Assembly (NCBI GenBank): GCA_027604685.1
Contig: JADHYX010000102.1
Coordinates: forward strand, 1 to 60,094
Direction of reading: 5' to 3'
DNA: 60,094 nucleotides
Origin: Lobulomyces angularis
Taxonomy: Eukaryota; Chytridiomycota; Chytridiomycetes; Lobulomycetales; Lobulomycetaceae
A program made the position numbers and the translations under genes. This document shows, one piece after another, positions 10,487-21,254 of this stretch. The notes beneath the pieces are model-generated. The model did no database searches, was not told where the DNA came from, and saw only the letters and a list, made by a program, of their open reading frames with translations. Position 1 is the stretch's first letter; each line of letters starts with the position of its first letter.

Positions 10487-12060
10487 ATGAAAAGAGTTAA
10501 TAATCCATTTGCCATACCAAAAACAAATGAACAGAATAATGCGTATAGCTTTGATTCAGATGTATTAAGTTTAAAAATTTTGCATATTTCATTGATCATT
10601 AACTTTTAGTGTGAATCAGACTGCTCTTATAATTCTGCTTGTAACGACAATTTTAATGATGAGGCAGAAAATGAATTTATTTTCAGTAAATGTTTGCCTG
10701 AATCTACTGTGAGTTGAAATTTTTAATTTTTGTTATAGTTGAACTGATTATTATTTAGGATGAACCATATCCAAACCCCAAAAAGTTAAAAAAAGACTTC
10801 GATATATTTAAAAAAGTAAAATCACAGCTGTACAACGTATAGAAAATAAAAATTTTATATTAAAGTTAAGATATATCTATTCACTTTAGAAAAAAGATTT
10901 TTCCATAAAAACCAATTTGGCTATAACCTCCCATTCAAAGTGCTTTATTAAGATAATCGACCAAAACCTTTGGACTGGAATTCGAAAAATAGATTACTCT
11001 GTAATCGATTATATTTATTATATCATTAAAAAATTTATTTTTACTTTACCCTGCAACATAGGTGTTGCCGCAACATTGGAAGAATATTTTAAGTTATTAT
11101 ATTCATCCTTCAAAGTGTTTTTCAAAATCTCAAGAAAAACAATTGATAAAAATTTTAAATGGAAATCTGAAGGATGATGAGGAATTGAAATATTACATAG
11201 ATCTTGAACAAGATTGGTATTTTTATTCTTCTAATCATTAAAGATCGATTATTGTTTTTTGTGATCACCAGGCAAAATGCTTTTTCCAGCATTTTCCACA
11301 ACTTCGTACAGCTAGATTCCAAAACAAACTATTTTTATTATTTCGGACAATCTTTCAGTATTCTGTTTAATAAAGAGTTAGATATTCAATATGCATACCT
11401 TTCTAAGACTTCATTAGGATTAAGAAAACTTATTGGTTCATCAGGTGATATAAACGGCACGAAAATTCATTAATTAAAAATAACAGGAGCAAATTTTGAA
11501 TTAGTTTTTAGTGAAAAAGCAAAAAATATTAGCAAGGAGTAATTCGATAAGACTTTCTGAAAATTATTAATTTATTTATTTTTGATTTTTTTTAATAAGC
11601 ATTTACCAACCGGGGCAGTTTCCCATTAAAGTAGTTGGAGTTAAAAATCTAGGTTTATTAAAAGAAATGCTATTAAAATATAAAGAGCCGCGAATAGAAT
11701 TTAGAGTTAAAGGTTATCCTTTGTTAATATCATCGACGCCATTCATTAACTCAACTCATAAAATCAACAATGTAAAAAATTTAACTTTTAACTTAAGATT
11801 TAAAATTAACGCGAATTCCTCAGGTCATAATAGGAACAATATTAACTTCAACGGATATAAATCGTACTCATCTAAGAGAGTGCTATTCGCATACATTTTC
11901 TGGTTACATTTTGCCGACCGCTGCTGAGTTAATACTACAGGAATTTGAAAAACTAGCAAAAATTGAAGCTGATAATCAAAAACCTGGAGACAAAGAAGAA
12001 TATGACTGTATTTTAGATTCCAAGAGTTATAATGAATCTACTTATTTTAAATTTCCATAA
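10487..12060 (+). CDS. DONSON-like DNA replication initiation factor
   Basis: Nine exons: 10487-10561, 10610-10708, 10759-10836, 10890-11000, 11062-11216, 11272-11444, 11487-11538, 11600-11712, 11798-12060. All phases match and give 372 residues with no stop. DONSON delivers GINS to MCM during CMG helicase assembly in animals. Recognisable features: N-terminal NNPFAIPK; KKDFSIKTN...WTG, matching the DWSxKT region; SYYIHPS, matching the YWxHPS box; DWQNAFSSIFHNF...YFYYFGQSFSILF; then TSLGLRKLI followed after an intron by GANFELVF, matching the TRGLREAM...GIEFSLP core; and a C-terminal SGYILPTAAELIL. Read without introns the gene looks frameshifted, so an automatic caller may fragment it. The seventh and eighth introns are the least certain. 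Confidence 0.75.
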
Positions 12061-12134
12061 TGTATTTATTTGAAAAAAAAAAAAAACAATATAAAAAGTT
12101 ATCTTTTAATATCTCTTTTTGAAATAAACTATAT

Positions 12135-13839
12135 ATGAACGTTTTAGATAAAGAATTTTTGTTTTTAAATACTAAAGCTTCGTCGGAAGATGAACTAAAT
12201 AAGATAAATAATATAGAATTAACAAATCTCAACTTGAGCCAGATAGATAAGGCAATTTCCACCTATACAGCAAATTTAAGAAAAATAAATTTAAAAAATA
12301 ATGAATTTAAAGATTCGGCTGAAATTCAGCATTTAAATTTAAATTTACTTTTAACCTGGTTAAATTTATCAAACAACAAGCTAAAAAGTTTTAAACCATT
12401 AAAAAATTTGAAAAAATTATTGGTTTTAAATTTAAGTAACAATGAGATTACCCAAATTGAAGAGGGCTTGAATTTAAATGTCGAATTAAGCGCATTAATT
12501 TTAAACGATAATAAAATATGTAAAATTGAAAACCTGCATGGTTTAAATAATTTGGGAACTTTAGGTGAGAAAAATGGAAAACTTTTTGCCTTTTTAAAAA
12601 AAATGGAAAATTTTTTTAACTACAAATGATGTTCTCTAGTACTTTCTCATAATCAAATTGACACTTTGAATGACATTCCGAAGTTACCAAAGTTACTAAA
12701 ATTATCAATTGCGCACAATAAAATTCAAACTCTACCTTTTTCTGAATCGGTAAAAGATAATACCGAAAGTTTAAAGTTGAAGCTACCGAAACTTAAAGAA
12801 TTGAGATTAAATGATAACCTAATAAAAAACTTGAATCGTATTTTTTTATGGTACTTGCTTCCTTTACTAATTAATATTTTTTCACTTAGGACCTGAATTA
12901 ATTTCACCAAGCTTAGAAATATTGGATTTGGGATCAAATTTAATTGAAAATTTTGAGGATGTGGAAATATGCTTTAAGGAATTAATCAATTTACATAATT
13001 TAAATTTAAAAAATAATCCTATATGTAAAATAGAAGGTACATTTTTATATATTATCTAGTTAATTTTTTTTACTTATCAACTACTTTAAACTTTAGGATA
13101 TAAAGAGAAAATTTTAAATTTGTTACCAAATTTAAGGATTTTAGATACAGAAAGATTTGATCAAAAATTTTTAGAAAGAAGAAAAAAAATAAAAGAAGAT
13201 AGAGATGAATTTATGAAAAAAGAAAAGGAGAGAGAGATAGGCAGAGAGTATAAAAAAAGGAGAGAAGAAAAAAAGATGAAAGAGGAATTGACTTGGCAAA
13301 AGGATATGGAACTGTTGGAAAAAGAGTTGTTAGAAAAGGAACAAATTAAAGAAAACAAAAAAAGAAAAAATCAAGAAGTGGAGCACACTGAGAAGTTAAC
13401 AAAAAAAGCTAAAAAGGTAGATCAAAAGGAAAGGAAAAAACTGAAATCTGAAGTTATTAAATCGGAAAAAACATTAAAGTTAAAACTTAACTCTTCTCTA
13501 ACTACATCTAATAAAAAATCAAACATAAATCCAGAGGAATTAAAAGAATTTTTAAGCAATCTGGAAGAAAAAAATAATCCTTCATTAGATAATAATACTG
13601 ATCAGCTAGATGATGAAGTTGACTTGTTGAAAACTTTGAAGGAGAAAGCAAAAAATTTAAGTAAAAATAACTTCAAAGTGATTGAGGTAAAGAAAAAGAA
13701 GGGCATTGATGTCGATACAGCTAAAAAAAATAAAACAGAGTTAAAGTTGGATTTATTATTGGAAGATGATGAGTCACATTCTAAAAAAGGAGAAGATGGT
13801 ATTATGGACAGTGGCTTAGGGGTTGGTGGTTGGGATTAA
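12135..13839 (+). CDS. SDS22-like leucine-rich-repeat protein with charged coiled-coil tail
   Basis: Four exons: 12135-12564, 12640-12837, 12890-13036, 13097-13839; 505 residues. The first about 320 residues hold at least eight LRRs of the SDS22 type (LTWLNLSNNKLKSFKPL, LLVLNLSNNEITQIEEGL, SALILNDNKICKIENL, LRLNDNLIKNLN, LEILDLGSNLIENFE). They end in an LRR-cap-like segment (NLKNNPICKIEGYKEKILNLLPNLRILD). A highly charged Lys/Glu coiled coil follows (about residues 335-440), then an acidic tail ending GLGVGGWD. This layout suggests a protein-binding scaffold. No catalytic motif is present and I cannot name an orthologue. Confidence 0.8.
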
Positions 13840-14294
13840 AATTATTGTAAAAAATTATTGGTTTTAATAGAAAACCATTCGAGTTTAATAGAAACCCTTT
13901 TAGATTAATAGAAAAATTTTGTAGTTTAATGAAATTGAGTTTTCAAAATTTCTTTTGGATACTATTTGATATAGAGTGAACTCAATTTTTTCAGGATTTA
14001 TTCAAAATTGAGAAAAAATGATTGGCAAAATTAGACGAAATGCTGATTGCTGTAACAGAGTACTTGTTGGCACTATTAACAGAGTGGAAATTGTAATTAT
14101 TTGTAACGAGATAATAAGTTTTATATTTAAAATTTTTTTCCCCCAGACTATTATAGGATCACATTCAGGAATTTTTTGAATACTTCCATTTTTTTGTGGA
14201 CGTGTTTCCTAATAGGAAGAGTATTTAAAGTTCAAAATTTGTACGCATCTCTATATATATTTTATCCAAAAACTACCAATATAAATTCTTTAAC
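13840..14294. other. Intergenic with short degenerate repeat
   Basis: 455 bp, AT-rich. 13855-13945 carries about four degenerate copies of a 20-22 bp unit around GTTTAATAGAAA. A possible two-exon fragment (ATG near 14018, intron ending near 14146, stop near 14180) would encode about 34 residues; I do not support it as a gene. Confidence 0.4.
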
Positions 14295-14732
14295 ATGCAT
14301 TACATTCCAACTTTTGATACTCTCTCTTATTATATAGACTCTTTGCGATCATGTAAATAAATTCATTTGACTTTACAACAAATTAACTGTTTACTTAAAA
14401 TAGACTTAAATTCAGTTTTTCAGCGTAGGAAAGGGATAGAATGTCACAAAAACAAGATTCCTCAGTTAAATGAAACTATGCATTACAATGATTTCTATGA
14501 GTCATTACACGAAATCACTAAAAATAAAGTTTTACATCCATTTTACATAGGTTCAGAAAAACAAAAGCTTTTGGAAGTGTTACCTAATGATATTCAAGTT
14601 GAACGAAAAGACAGTGCTTACATTGAAGAAAATCCAAAAAAAATGGATGAATTTGTAAACGCCAACTACGATTTTGAATATTTTAATTTGTCTGAAAAAA
14701 AAAAAAAAATGAGACCTAAATCAATTTGTTAA
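14295..14732 (+). CDS. Small orphan protein
   Basis: Two exons, 14295-14352 and 14404-14732, 128 residues, with a clean GT-AG phase-1 intron of 51 bp. The protein starts MHYIPTFDTLSYYIDSLRS and ends in a basic KKKKMRPKSIC. It is hydrophilic with no signal peptide, membrane segment or known motif. The start was chosen because exon 1 restores an ATG to what is otherwise an ATG-less frame. I do not recognise the family. Confidence 0.5.
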
Positions 14733-14976
14733 CAGAAATTAAAAAAAAAAAAGTTATTAATTTATTAAATCTTTTTAATCTATTCTTTCATTATTATTTA
14801 TTAGTATCTTTTTTTTAATTTTTTAAATTGATGCTGATATTGTATATAATTTTTGGCAATTTTTATCATTTATATAAACTAGTTTTTATTTATTGTATAA
14901 TACAGAAAATTTTCTAATTATGAACCTTTCCAAAAATTTTATTTACCAATAATTTCAGTTTTTATCTCACAGCCAG

Positions 14977-15298
14977 ATGAAACAAAAAGGATCTCATTTA
15001 AACTGGAATGAAGGAAATCTTGCCTTTTATTTGAAGGTTTGAAACTGACATTAAAAAAGTTTAAAGAGGATACTGTTGTGGGATCAAGATTTTTTGGAGA
15101 TATTTGGTGGAACAAGAATCCATCTCTTATATCCAGTAATCAAGCGTTCCAAGTCGATTTACCTGGTCCTGATAGATTCTTGTACCAGGTCTTGCTCCTC
15201 CTATTACCATGCATGCGATATGGCAGCCTTATTTATCCTGTATGTTAAAAGAACAAAGAAAAGTTAAAATTACACTATTTATTGTAGTAGAATTATGA
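14977..15298 (+). CDS. Possible small orphan gene
   Basis: A tentative three-exon model: ATG at 14977, a very short 23-bp intron after AFYLK, an exon with EDTVVGSRFFGDIWWNKNP and QVDLPGPDRFLYQ, a 41-bp intron ending in GCAG, and a last exon PYLSCMLKEQRKVKITLF to a stop at 15298. The middle exon looks like real protein sequence; the first intron is shorter than any other here, which weakens the model. It might instead be a gene fragment. Confidence 0.3.
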
Positions 15299-15336
15299 AA
15301 TTTAATTTTCAATTTTCTCGGGTTTAGGGTTAAATT

Positions 15337-16435
15337 ATGTCTACAACTCCAGTAATTAAAACAAAAGTGGTAGTTCGAAGGTTGCCTCCGAATTTACCAG
15401 AGGAAACTTTTAATAAAAGCATTGAACCATATAAGCACTCCATCATTTGGCAATCATATTTAAAAGGCAAACTTCAAACTAATAAAGCAAAGGTTGATGT
15501 TTTCTCCACCTGTAATTTACAATTTGATAATACTGACAATCTTTTAAAATTTTACAACGATTATAACAATCATGTATTTGTTGACTCCAAAGGTTTTTTT
15601 TTTTTTTCTTTTTTTAATGAAATTTACTTAATTTCAATAATTAATTTTTTATAGGAGTTGAAAACAAAGTTTTGGTTGAGTTAGCGTTGTATCAAAAAGT
15701 TCCGAAACTCAGTAAAAAAGCTGACTCCAGATGCAACACAATTGATAAAGGTAATGTTAATATAATTTTTGTTTTTATTGTAGTTTATTGACTTTTTTTA
15801 TTTTTTGAAAAGATGAAGATTATATCAAATTTTTAGAACAATTAAAAAATCCTGAAGCCGATAATAAAATGAATGCAGAAAGTAACTCACTGAATGAAAC
15901 TGGATCAAGGCAAAACTCTAATTCTCTTGGAGGTGAGACGGAGCTACAAAAATTGGAAAGAAAATTACTTGATAGTCAAAAAAATAATCAATTACTGAGT
16001 CAGCAACAACTTTCCATAAAATCTACCCCACTTCTTGAGCAGCTGGTATGCACTTTCATCAAATTGTAATTTTGAATTACTTTTTTTTTATTATAGAAAC
16101 TGAAAAAATTAAAACTAAAGCAAGAACAAAAAACAAAAAAACGAGATTCTAATAGACAGTCTAGCAAATTAATCTTAAGTGCTGCACGAGACAAAGGAAT
16201 TTCCATAAAAAAAAACTTTTCTACAGAAACAAAGAAAGATCAGAAAAAAACCTTAAAAGTAAAATCCAACGTCACCGTTCTAAAAAAGAAAAAAGATGAC
16301 GAAAAAAGTCCTAAAAAGGTGAACGAAAGTAAAACTTCTAAATCTGCAGCAAGTGAATCTCCCTCCTCTTCCGGAATTAAGGTTGTTATTTCAAAAAAGA
16401 GTGGAAAGGAATCTAGTTTTACTGTAAATAATTAA
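15337..16435 (+). CDS. UPF3: UPF3 nonsense-mediated decay factor
   Basis: Four exons: 15337-15592, 15655-15750, 15813-16045, 16097-16435. UPF3 bridges exon-junction or terminating ribosomes to UPF2 and UPF1 in nonsense-mediated mRNA decay. The N-terminal Smg4/UPF3 RNP-fold is clear: KVVVRRLPPNLPEETF at residues 8-23, then FVDSKGVENKVLVELALYQK, matching the family's F-D-x-KG-x-E..A-x-VE-F-A-P-x-Q-K, and TIDKDEDYIKFLEQL, matching the conserved TID-D-xEY-x-x-F. The C-terminal half is Lys-rich, low complexity, with runs like KKTLKVKSNVTVLKKKKDD; an exon-junction-binding motif could not be picked out. Length (about 307 residues) fits fungal UPF3. Confidence 0.9.
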
Positions 16436-16677
16436 TTTTTTTTTCTTTTAAACATTTAGATTAAATTTTTATTTTTTTTTATAATTTGATGTATTCAAAA
16501 TGACATTACATACATTATTAAAGTTGAATAGTATTCTGACTTTTGATTATTAAATAATTTATTTAAAAATAAAAAAAAGTTTATATACGTCATTTTTGGT
16601 ATTGAAAAAATACATAAAATTTAACAAAAAAATTAATAAATAATTATAAACCGTAAAGAACTTTATATTTGCATATC

Positions 16678-19419
16678 TTACTTTTTCAAAGTTAATTTTT
16701 TTAAAGAAAACTTTTTTATATTTGGTCTTTTTTTAGGTGCCATCAGGAAGAATATTGAAAGTAAAAGAGATAAATAGTATTTAAATACACTTCTTCCGTT
16801 ATTTAAAATTTCAATTTCTCTGGTCCAATCAAGTACTTTGTGCTCACTTAGAGCGCTATTTTGCAAACTAAGGTCGTCTTTGCAATCTTCAACAACTTTA
16901 ATTGATATCTTCCTTTGTCTATAATTAAACTTCGCTAACTGATCAGGATATATGTCACAAATTAAATTTTCTAATGGTAACTGCCGATGAAAACTTTTCA
17001 CACCTAATTTTACGCCATTTTCATTTCTCATTTCAATGCCTAACTGTTTAGCATTTTCCAGTATTTCCTCTGATAAGACAAACTTTATTGCCTGTGCTAA
17101 ATTTTTTGGTTTTAATGATTTGAATGGTATCGGTTCAGGTCCCTAAAATAAAATTAATGTTTTAAACTGTTGATTCTTACCACTCTTTTTCTAGCAATCA
17201 TTGCACCCCAAAAGGGCTGATCACCAAAAAATGGGACAACTATACTAGGTTTCCCTTTTAACAGTCCAGCAGCGGTGGTTCCTGCTCCTCCATGATGAAT
17301 AACAGCATTCACTTGATCAAATAGCCAATCATGAGGACAGTTCCCAAGCATAAAAATGTTTTCTGGTATTTCTAAACCCTCTTTAAGTCCCCATTGTTCA
17401 GATATAATGGCTCTTACATTTGCAAGTGACACAGCTTCAAAAAGAAGTTTTATTAAAGCAGCAGGATCATCTATCACAATAGATCCAAATCCTACAGAAG
17501 TTTAAAATTTAAATAATTTTTCGTGTTCATATTACCAATGTATATAGGTTTTGGTCCCGCTTCTAAAAAATCCTGAAGATCTTTGGGAGGGTTATAGTTG
17601 CAAGCAAGCTCCAAAAAAAAAAAACCTGATATATCAATATGTTCTCCCCAATCTTGAGGTTTGTTAATTAAATTTTCTGACCAGCAATATGTAAATGGTA
17701 TTTTTAAATCTTTTATTAAATTGTGAGAATTGGTTACAGGCAGTGGATATAAATTCAAAGTGTTTGTGCGAAAATTGTTAATTCTTTTGAAAAAATTTTG
17801 TGTTTTAGTATAAACATAAATATAAAACATCGATACATTTCAGATAAGCCGCTCCACATTAATTCGTCGATGACAGTGTAAGACTTTAAGTTTTGCTTAG
17901 CTTTGGAGGATCCACGTTTTACTTTATAGCTATTCATATTTATTAAAGGATGCGGAAAATCACCAGTAGCTGACCAAGGCATTCTGAAAAGAATTTTATT
18001 TAACTTTTACAATGAAAAAATAGTTTACGTGAAAAATATGTGAAAGGGAATAGAAAGTTTTTCGGCGCAATGCAAATGAGCGTATGTTGGAGGATTTGAT
18101 ATTATTGCTTGAGCTGTAAATTGTTCTCCTGTTATAGGATCAGAGTCAATACAGGCTAACCAGCTTGTTTCCATTATCTCTGCCAGCATTTTTTTTTTTT
18201 TACCAATATCACCGTTTCTAATGCTTTCTATTCCAGGAATCAACCCAGGGTCTAACAAAAAAATCCAGTTAAATGTTTTTTAAGTCGGAAATAATATTAC
18301 TCTTGACCATGTAAGCCATTAGTTCTACTGGATCTCCTGCTATAGAATAGAAGTCTAATTCATTTTCAGTAACAAGTTTTCGAAAAGCTTCATGGGTAGC
18401 CAATCTCACTCTATGACCGTAAGCTTTCAGTTCCTTTCCTAAAGCAACAAACGGTTGTACATCGCCTCTAGATCCAACTATCATAATTAAAACATTTAAC
18501 GGTGGAACGTTAATATCTTCAGTTTTCCATGCTTCGCAATTTTTCACAGACGCATCACTTACTAGTGTAGACTGAATAGAACTAGCACTCTGATGTTGAT
18601 ATCTTAGCAAGCTTCCTTTAAGTGGATTAATATCCACTGAACCTCTGTTATTTTCAATAAGACATTGATGAAACATTGACCAGTTATCTTTTATGCTAGA
18701 ATGCCTTTCTGGTTTTGTATTATCTGCCAATCTTAAACAAAAATCAAAAAAAGCCGTTGCGGAATTAAAGATCTGTATAACGTTAACAATACAAAAAACA
18801 ATAATTTTTTCACCTTTCCTTTTTTTAACAATAGAGAATTTTTCCACACTGGATTTATGTCAATCATGTAGTTACTAAATTCGTCAACAAACTCTTTCGA
18901 ATTTGCTAAAGAAAATTTAAAATTTTTAAAAAAAATTAATGTATTTTTTTATATCTTCAATTTATACCCCATAATTTATTTCTTTCACAAAATTCTTCAG
19001 CATTTTCTTTTGTTTTAGTAGTTTCACCAATGTACAGTATTTTGTCATCGGGGTTCTTCATTAGCCAGTTCAATTTAAAATTTGAAGTAAAAGTTGGTTT
19101 AATTGATGGTTTCATTATCAATTTTTTTTGTGAATTTGAGTTTGTTAACCCACTTTCTAACGCCGTTAATTCGTATTTAATAAAAAAACCTTCAAAAACT
19201 ATTAAGCAATATCTATATAAAATTATTTTAATCTGTTAGAAGATAATTACTTTTTACTTTTAATTTTTTTGAATAAATTACTTACCTCCGAAATGTTATG
19301 GTTCTTTTTATTGTGAATTTGTCTTTCGAAGGTTGCTGCTTAATTATTCTTTCATTAACATAGTTTAATGATTTTCCAAGGTACACTTTGAATGATTGTT
19401 TGTTCGAATTCCCTTGCAT
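16678..19419 (-). CDS. Sterol 3-beta-glucosyltransferase (ATG26/UGT80-like)
   Basis: Nine exons on the minus strand: 19419-19286, 19212-18968, 18905-18814, 18772-18301, 18251-18029, 17983-17837, 17783-17536, 17491-17181, 17142-16678; 778 residues, all phases consistent. The enzyme transfers glucose from UDP-glucose to sterols. The GT28-type N-domain begins VLIMIVGSRGDVQPF, followed by MVKNPGLIPGIES, FTMPWSATGDFPHPL, GLSEIINNFR and IGFGSIVIDDP. The nucleotide-sugar site reads HHGGAGTTAAGLLKGKPS, then PFFGDQPFWG and GPEPIPF. Before the catalytic part, residues about 30-70 (RTITFRRYCLIVFEGFFIKY) look like a PH/GRAM-type strand pattern, as in fungal ATG26. The C-terminal extension is basic and hydrophobic. 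Confidence 0.93.
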
Positions 19420-19721
19420 TTTGATCTGAAACTGAAAGCTTTATTGGGAATAATATTTTTATTTTTAACAAAAGTTTTTTTTGAGTTTATTTTGAAAAAA
19501 ATTCACGGACACATGGACTTACAGATGATACATCTGCATTGTAATTCAATTTTTAATCACTTGAACATGATGACAGTCATGACGTGTTTTTTCTAGCAAT
19601 CAAAATTTTTTATTATTTCTTTATAATTCATACTTTAAAATACATTCTCTGCATTAAAAATGTATTAAGTAATTCTCGTTTTGCGGCAATAATAAATAAA
19701 TTAAAAAAAAAGGCTTTACTC

Positions 19722-21064
19722 TCAATCCACTTTACTCAATAAAGTAACAATGTTTTGAAATAGAATATTTTCTCCACTAAATTTTTTAGCTTCTGCTAAA
19801 ACCATAGCTTCAAACTCTTTCATTCTTTTTAAAGTATACTCAAAACTTTTGCTCTTTTTCATCAAATTTATCGCATACTTTTTCAAATGAATATCAGTAG
19901 TACGCTGAGCCAATATATCTAAACAATGAAAAAAACCAATAATTAAACAGCGGTTATTTTTCAAATAGCGTTTTACTCGAAAGTTGATTATTATTTGGAT
20001 CACTTCCTATAGAATGAATTATAGGAAAGGAAAATTTTCCTTCAGTCAAATCTTCAGCAAATCCCTTATTGTCTTCATACTAAGGAATAATAAGATTTTC
20101 ATTTAAAAAAAATTAATTTTCACCACGCCCGACTGTAAATTCAAGTAATCATCACGAATTTGAAAATGAATACCTAGTAAATCGACTAAAGGTACAAAAT
20201 TGTCATTTGATTTTGACAAAGTTTGCATTAACTTAATTGCTAATCTTAGTAGACCTCCAGTTTCTATTAATAATAAAAAATGTTAAAAAAATTTATTGAA
20301 AAAGAAAAAAAGGATGTTATTTTACTATTTCCAACCATTTCAATGTATTCCTCTTCTGTGGGGCATCTACATGAAATGGAAAAATTGTTAATTTTACACC
20401 TATAAGATATTTACTTATTCCAATCTCTCCAATACAATTCCATACCTTGACCCCGATGAAGATGCAACAATTCAGTAGTAAAAATTTTAACAACTTCCTT
20501 GTTATCCAGAGTTAGCAACTTTTCGAGCGCTACAAAATAAACATAATTTGCGCAATTAATAGTTCTAGGAGTTCCAAAAATCTTGTGGGCTACTGGTACG
20601 CCGCGTCGTAGTTCACTATCATCCTCCACATCATCTAATCAAGAAGTGCTCAATAAAAAAACTTTTTTTACACTTTAAAATACCAATCAGTAAAGACGAC
20701 ATATGAAGCATTTCAGTAACTTCCGTTATAAGTTTTAAATGATCTTCCGGTACCTTTAGCCAAACTAAATGAAAAAAAAAATTATACTTTCCCAATTTTG
20801 TGATAAAAATTTATGTTAAATTAAATAGACATTATATTGAAGTTTTAAATACTGTTAAAGCATAAAAATCTTTTGTAATCTTCTAACTAACCATCAAACG
20901 CTTCAATGAGTTTTGTTCGAATGTGTTTTCCAGGCACATCTCGAAGATAATTAAAAGGTTCCAGTAATATCTAGTAAATATTTTCATTAAAGTTTAGCAT
21001 TTATCTAATCATTTTTGTTTTATTGTTTTTTTTGCTGTACTTGCTCATTCATCGCACTTTCCAT
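19722..21064 (-). CDS. Geranylgeranyl diphosphate synthase
   Basis: Eight exons on the minus strand: 21064-21041, 20970-20892, 20764-20684, 20634-20415, 20366-20326, 20263-20124 (or 20127), 20079-19977, 19918-19722; about 294 residues. It condenses isopentenyl diphosphate onto allylic diphosphates to give GGPP, used for protein prenylation and isoprenoids. The first aspartate-rich motif is [15 protein letters not shown], and the second is [11 protein letters not shown]. Other BTS1/GGPS1 marks are [56 protein letters not shown], and [20 protein letters not shown]. Start: an 8-codon first exon MESAMNEQ joined in phase 0 to ILLEPFNYL. Length is normal. Confidence 0.94.
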
Positions 21065-21254
21065 TTGTGTTTGCTTTTAAGGAGGAACTCCGATAAAATA
21101 TTTTATTAAAAAAAAATTGATGAAGTTGATGAAGCATAAAAACTTATTGAATGAGGCATTATTTGTATCAATTACTTTTTATGGCATAAAATTATACTGT
21201 ATTTATTTAGATAATTTTGTTAAGATAAAAAGAGAGTTAAATTTAGGAAAAAAA

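Noticed and set aside
9670..12060. Reading the whole 8.9-12 kb stretch as one decayed element
   Set aside because: After 10487 the apparent stops and shifts are all removed by GT-AG introns with matching phase, giving an intact DONSON-like gene. Only the part before 10330 is decayed.
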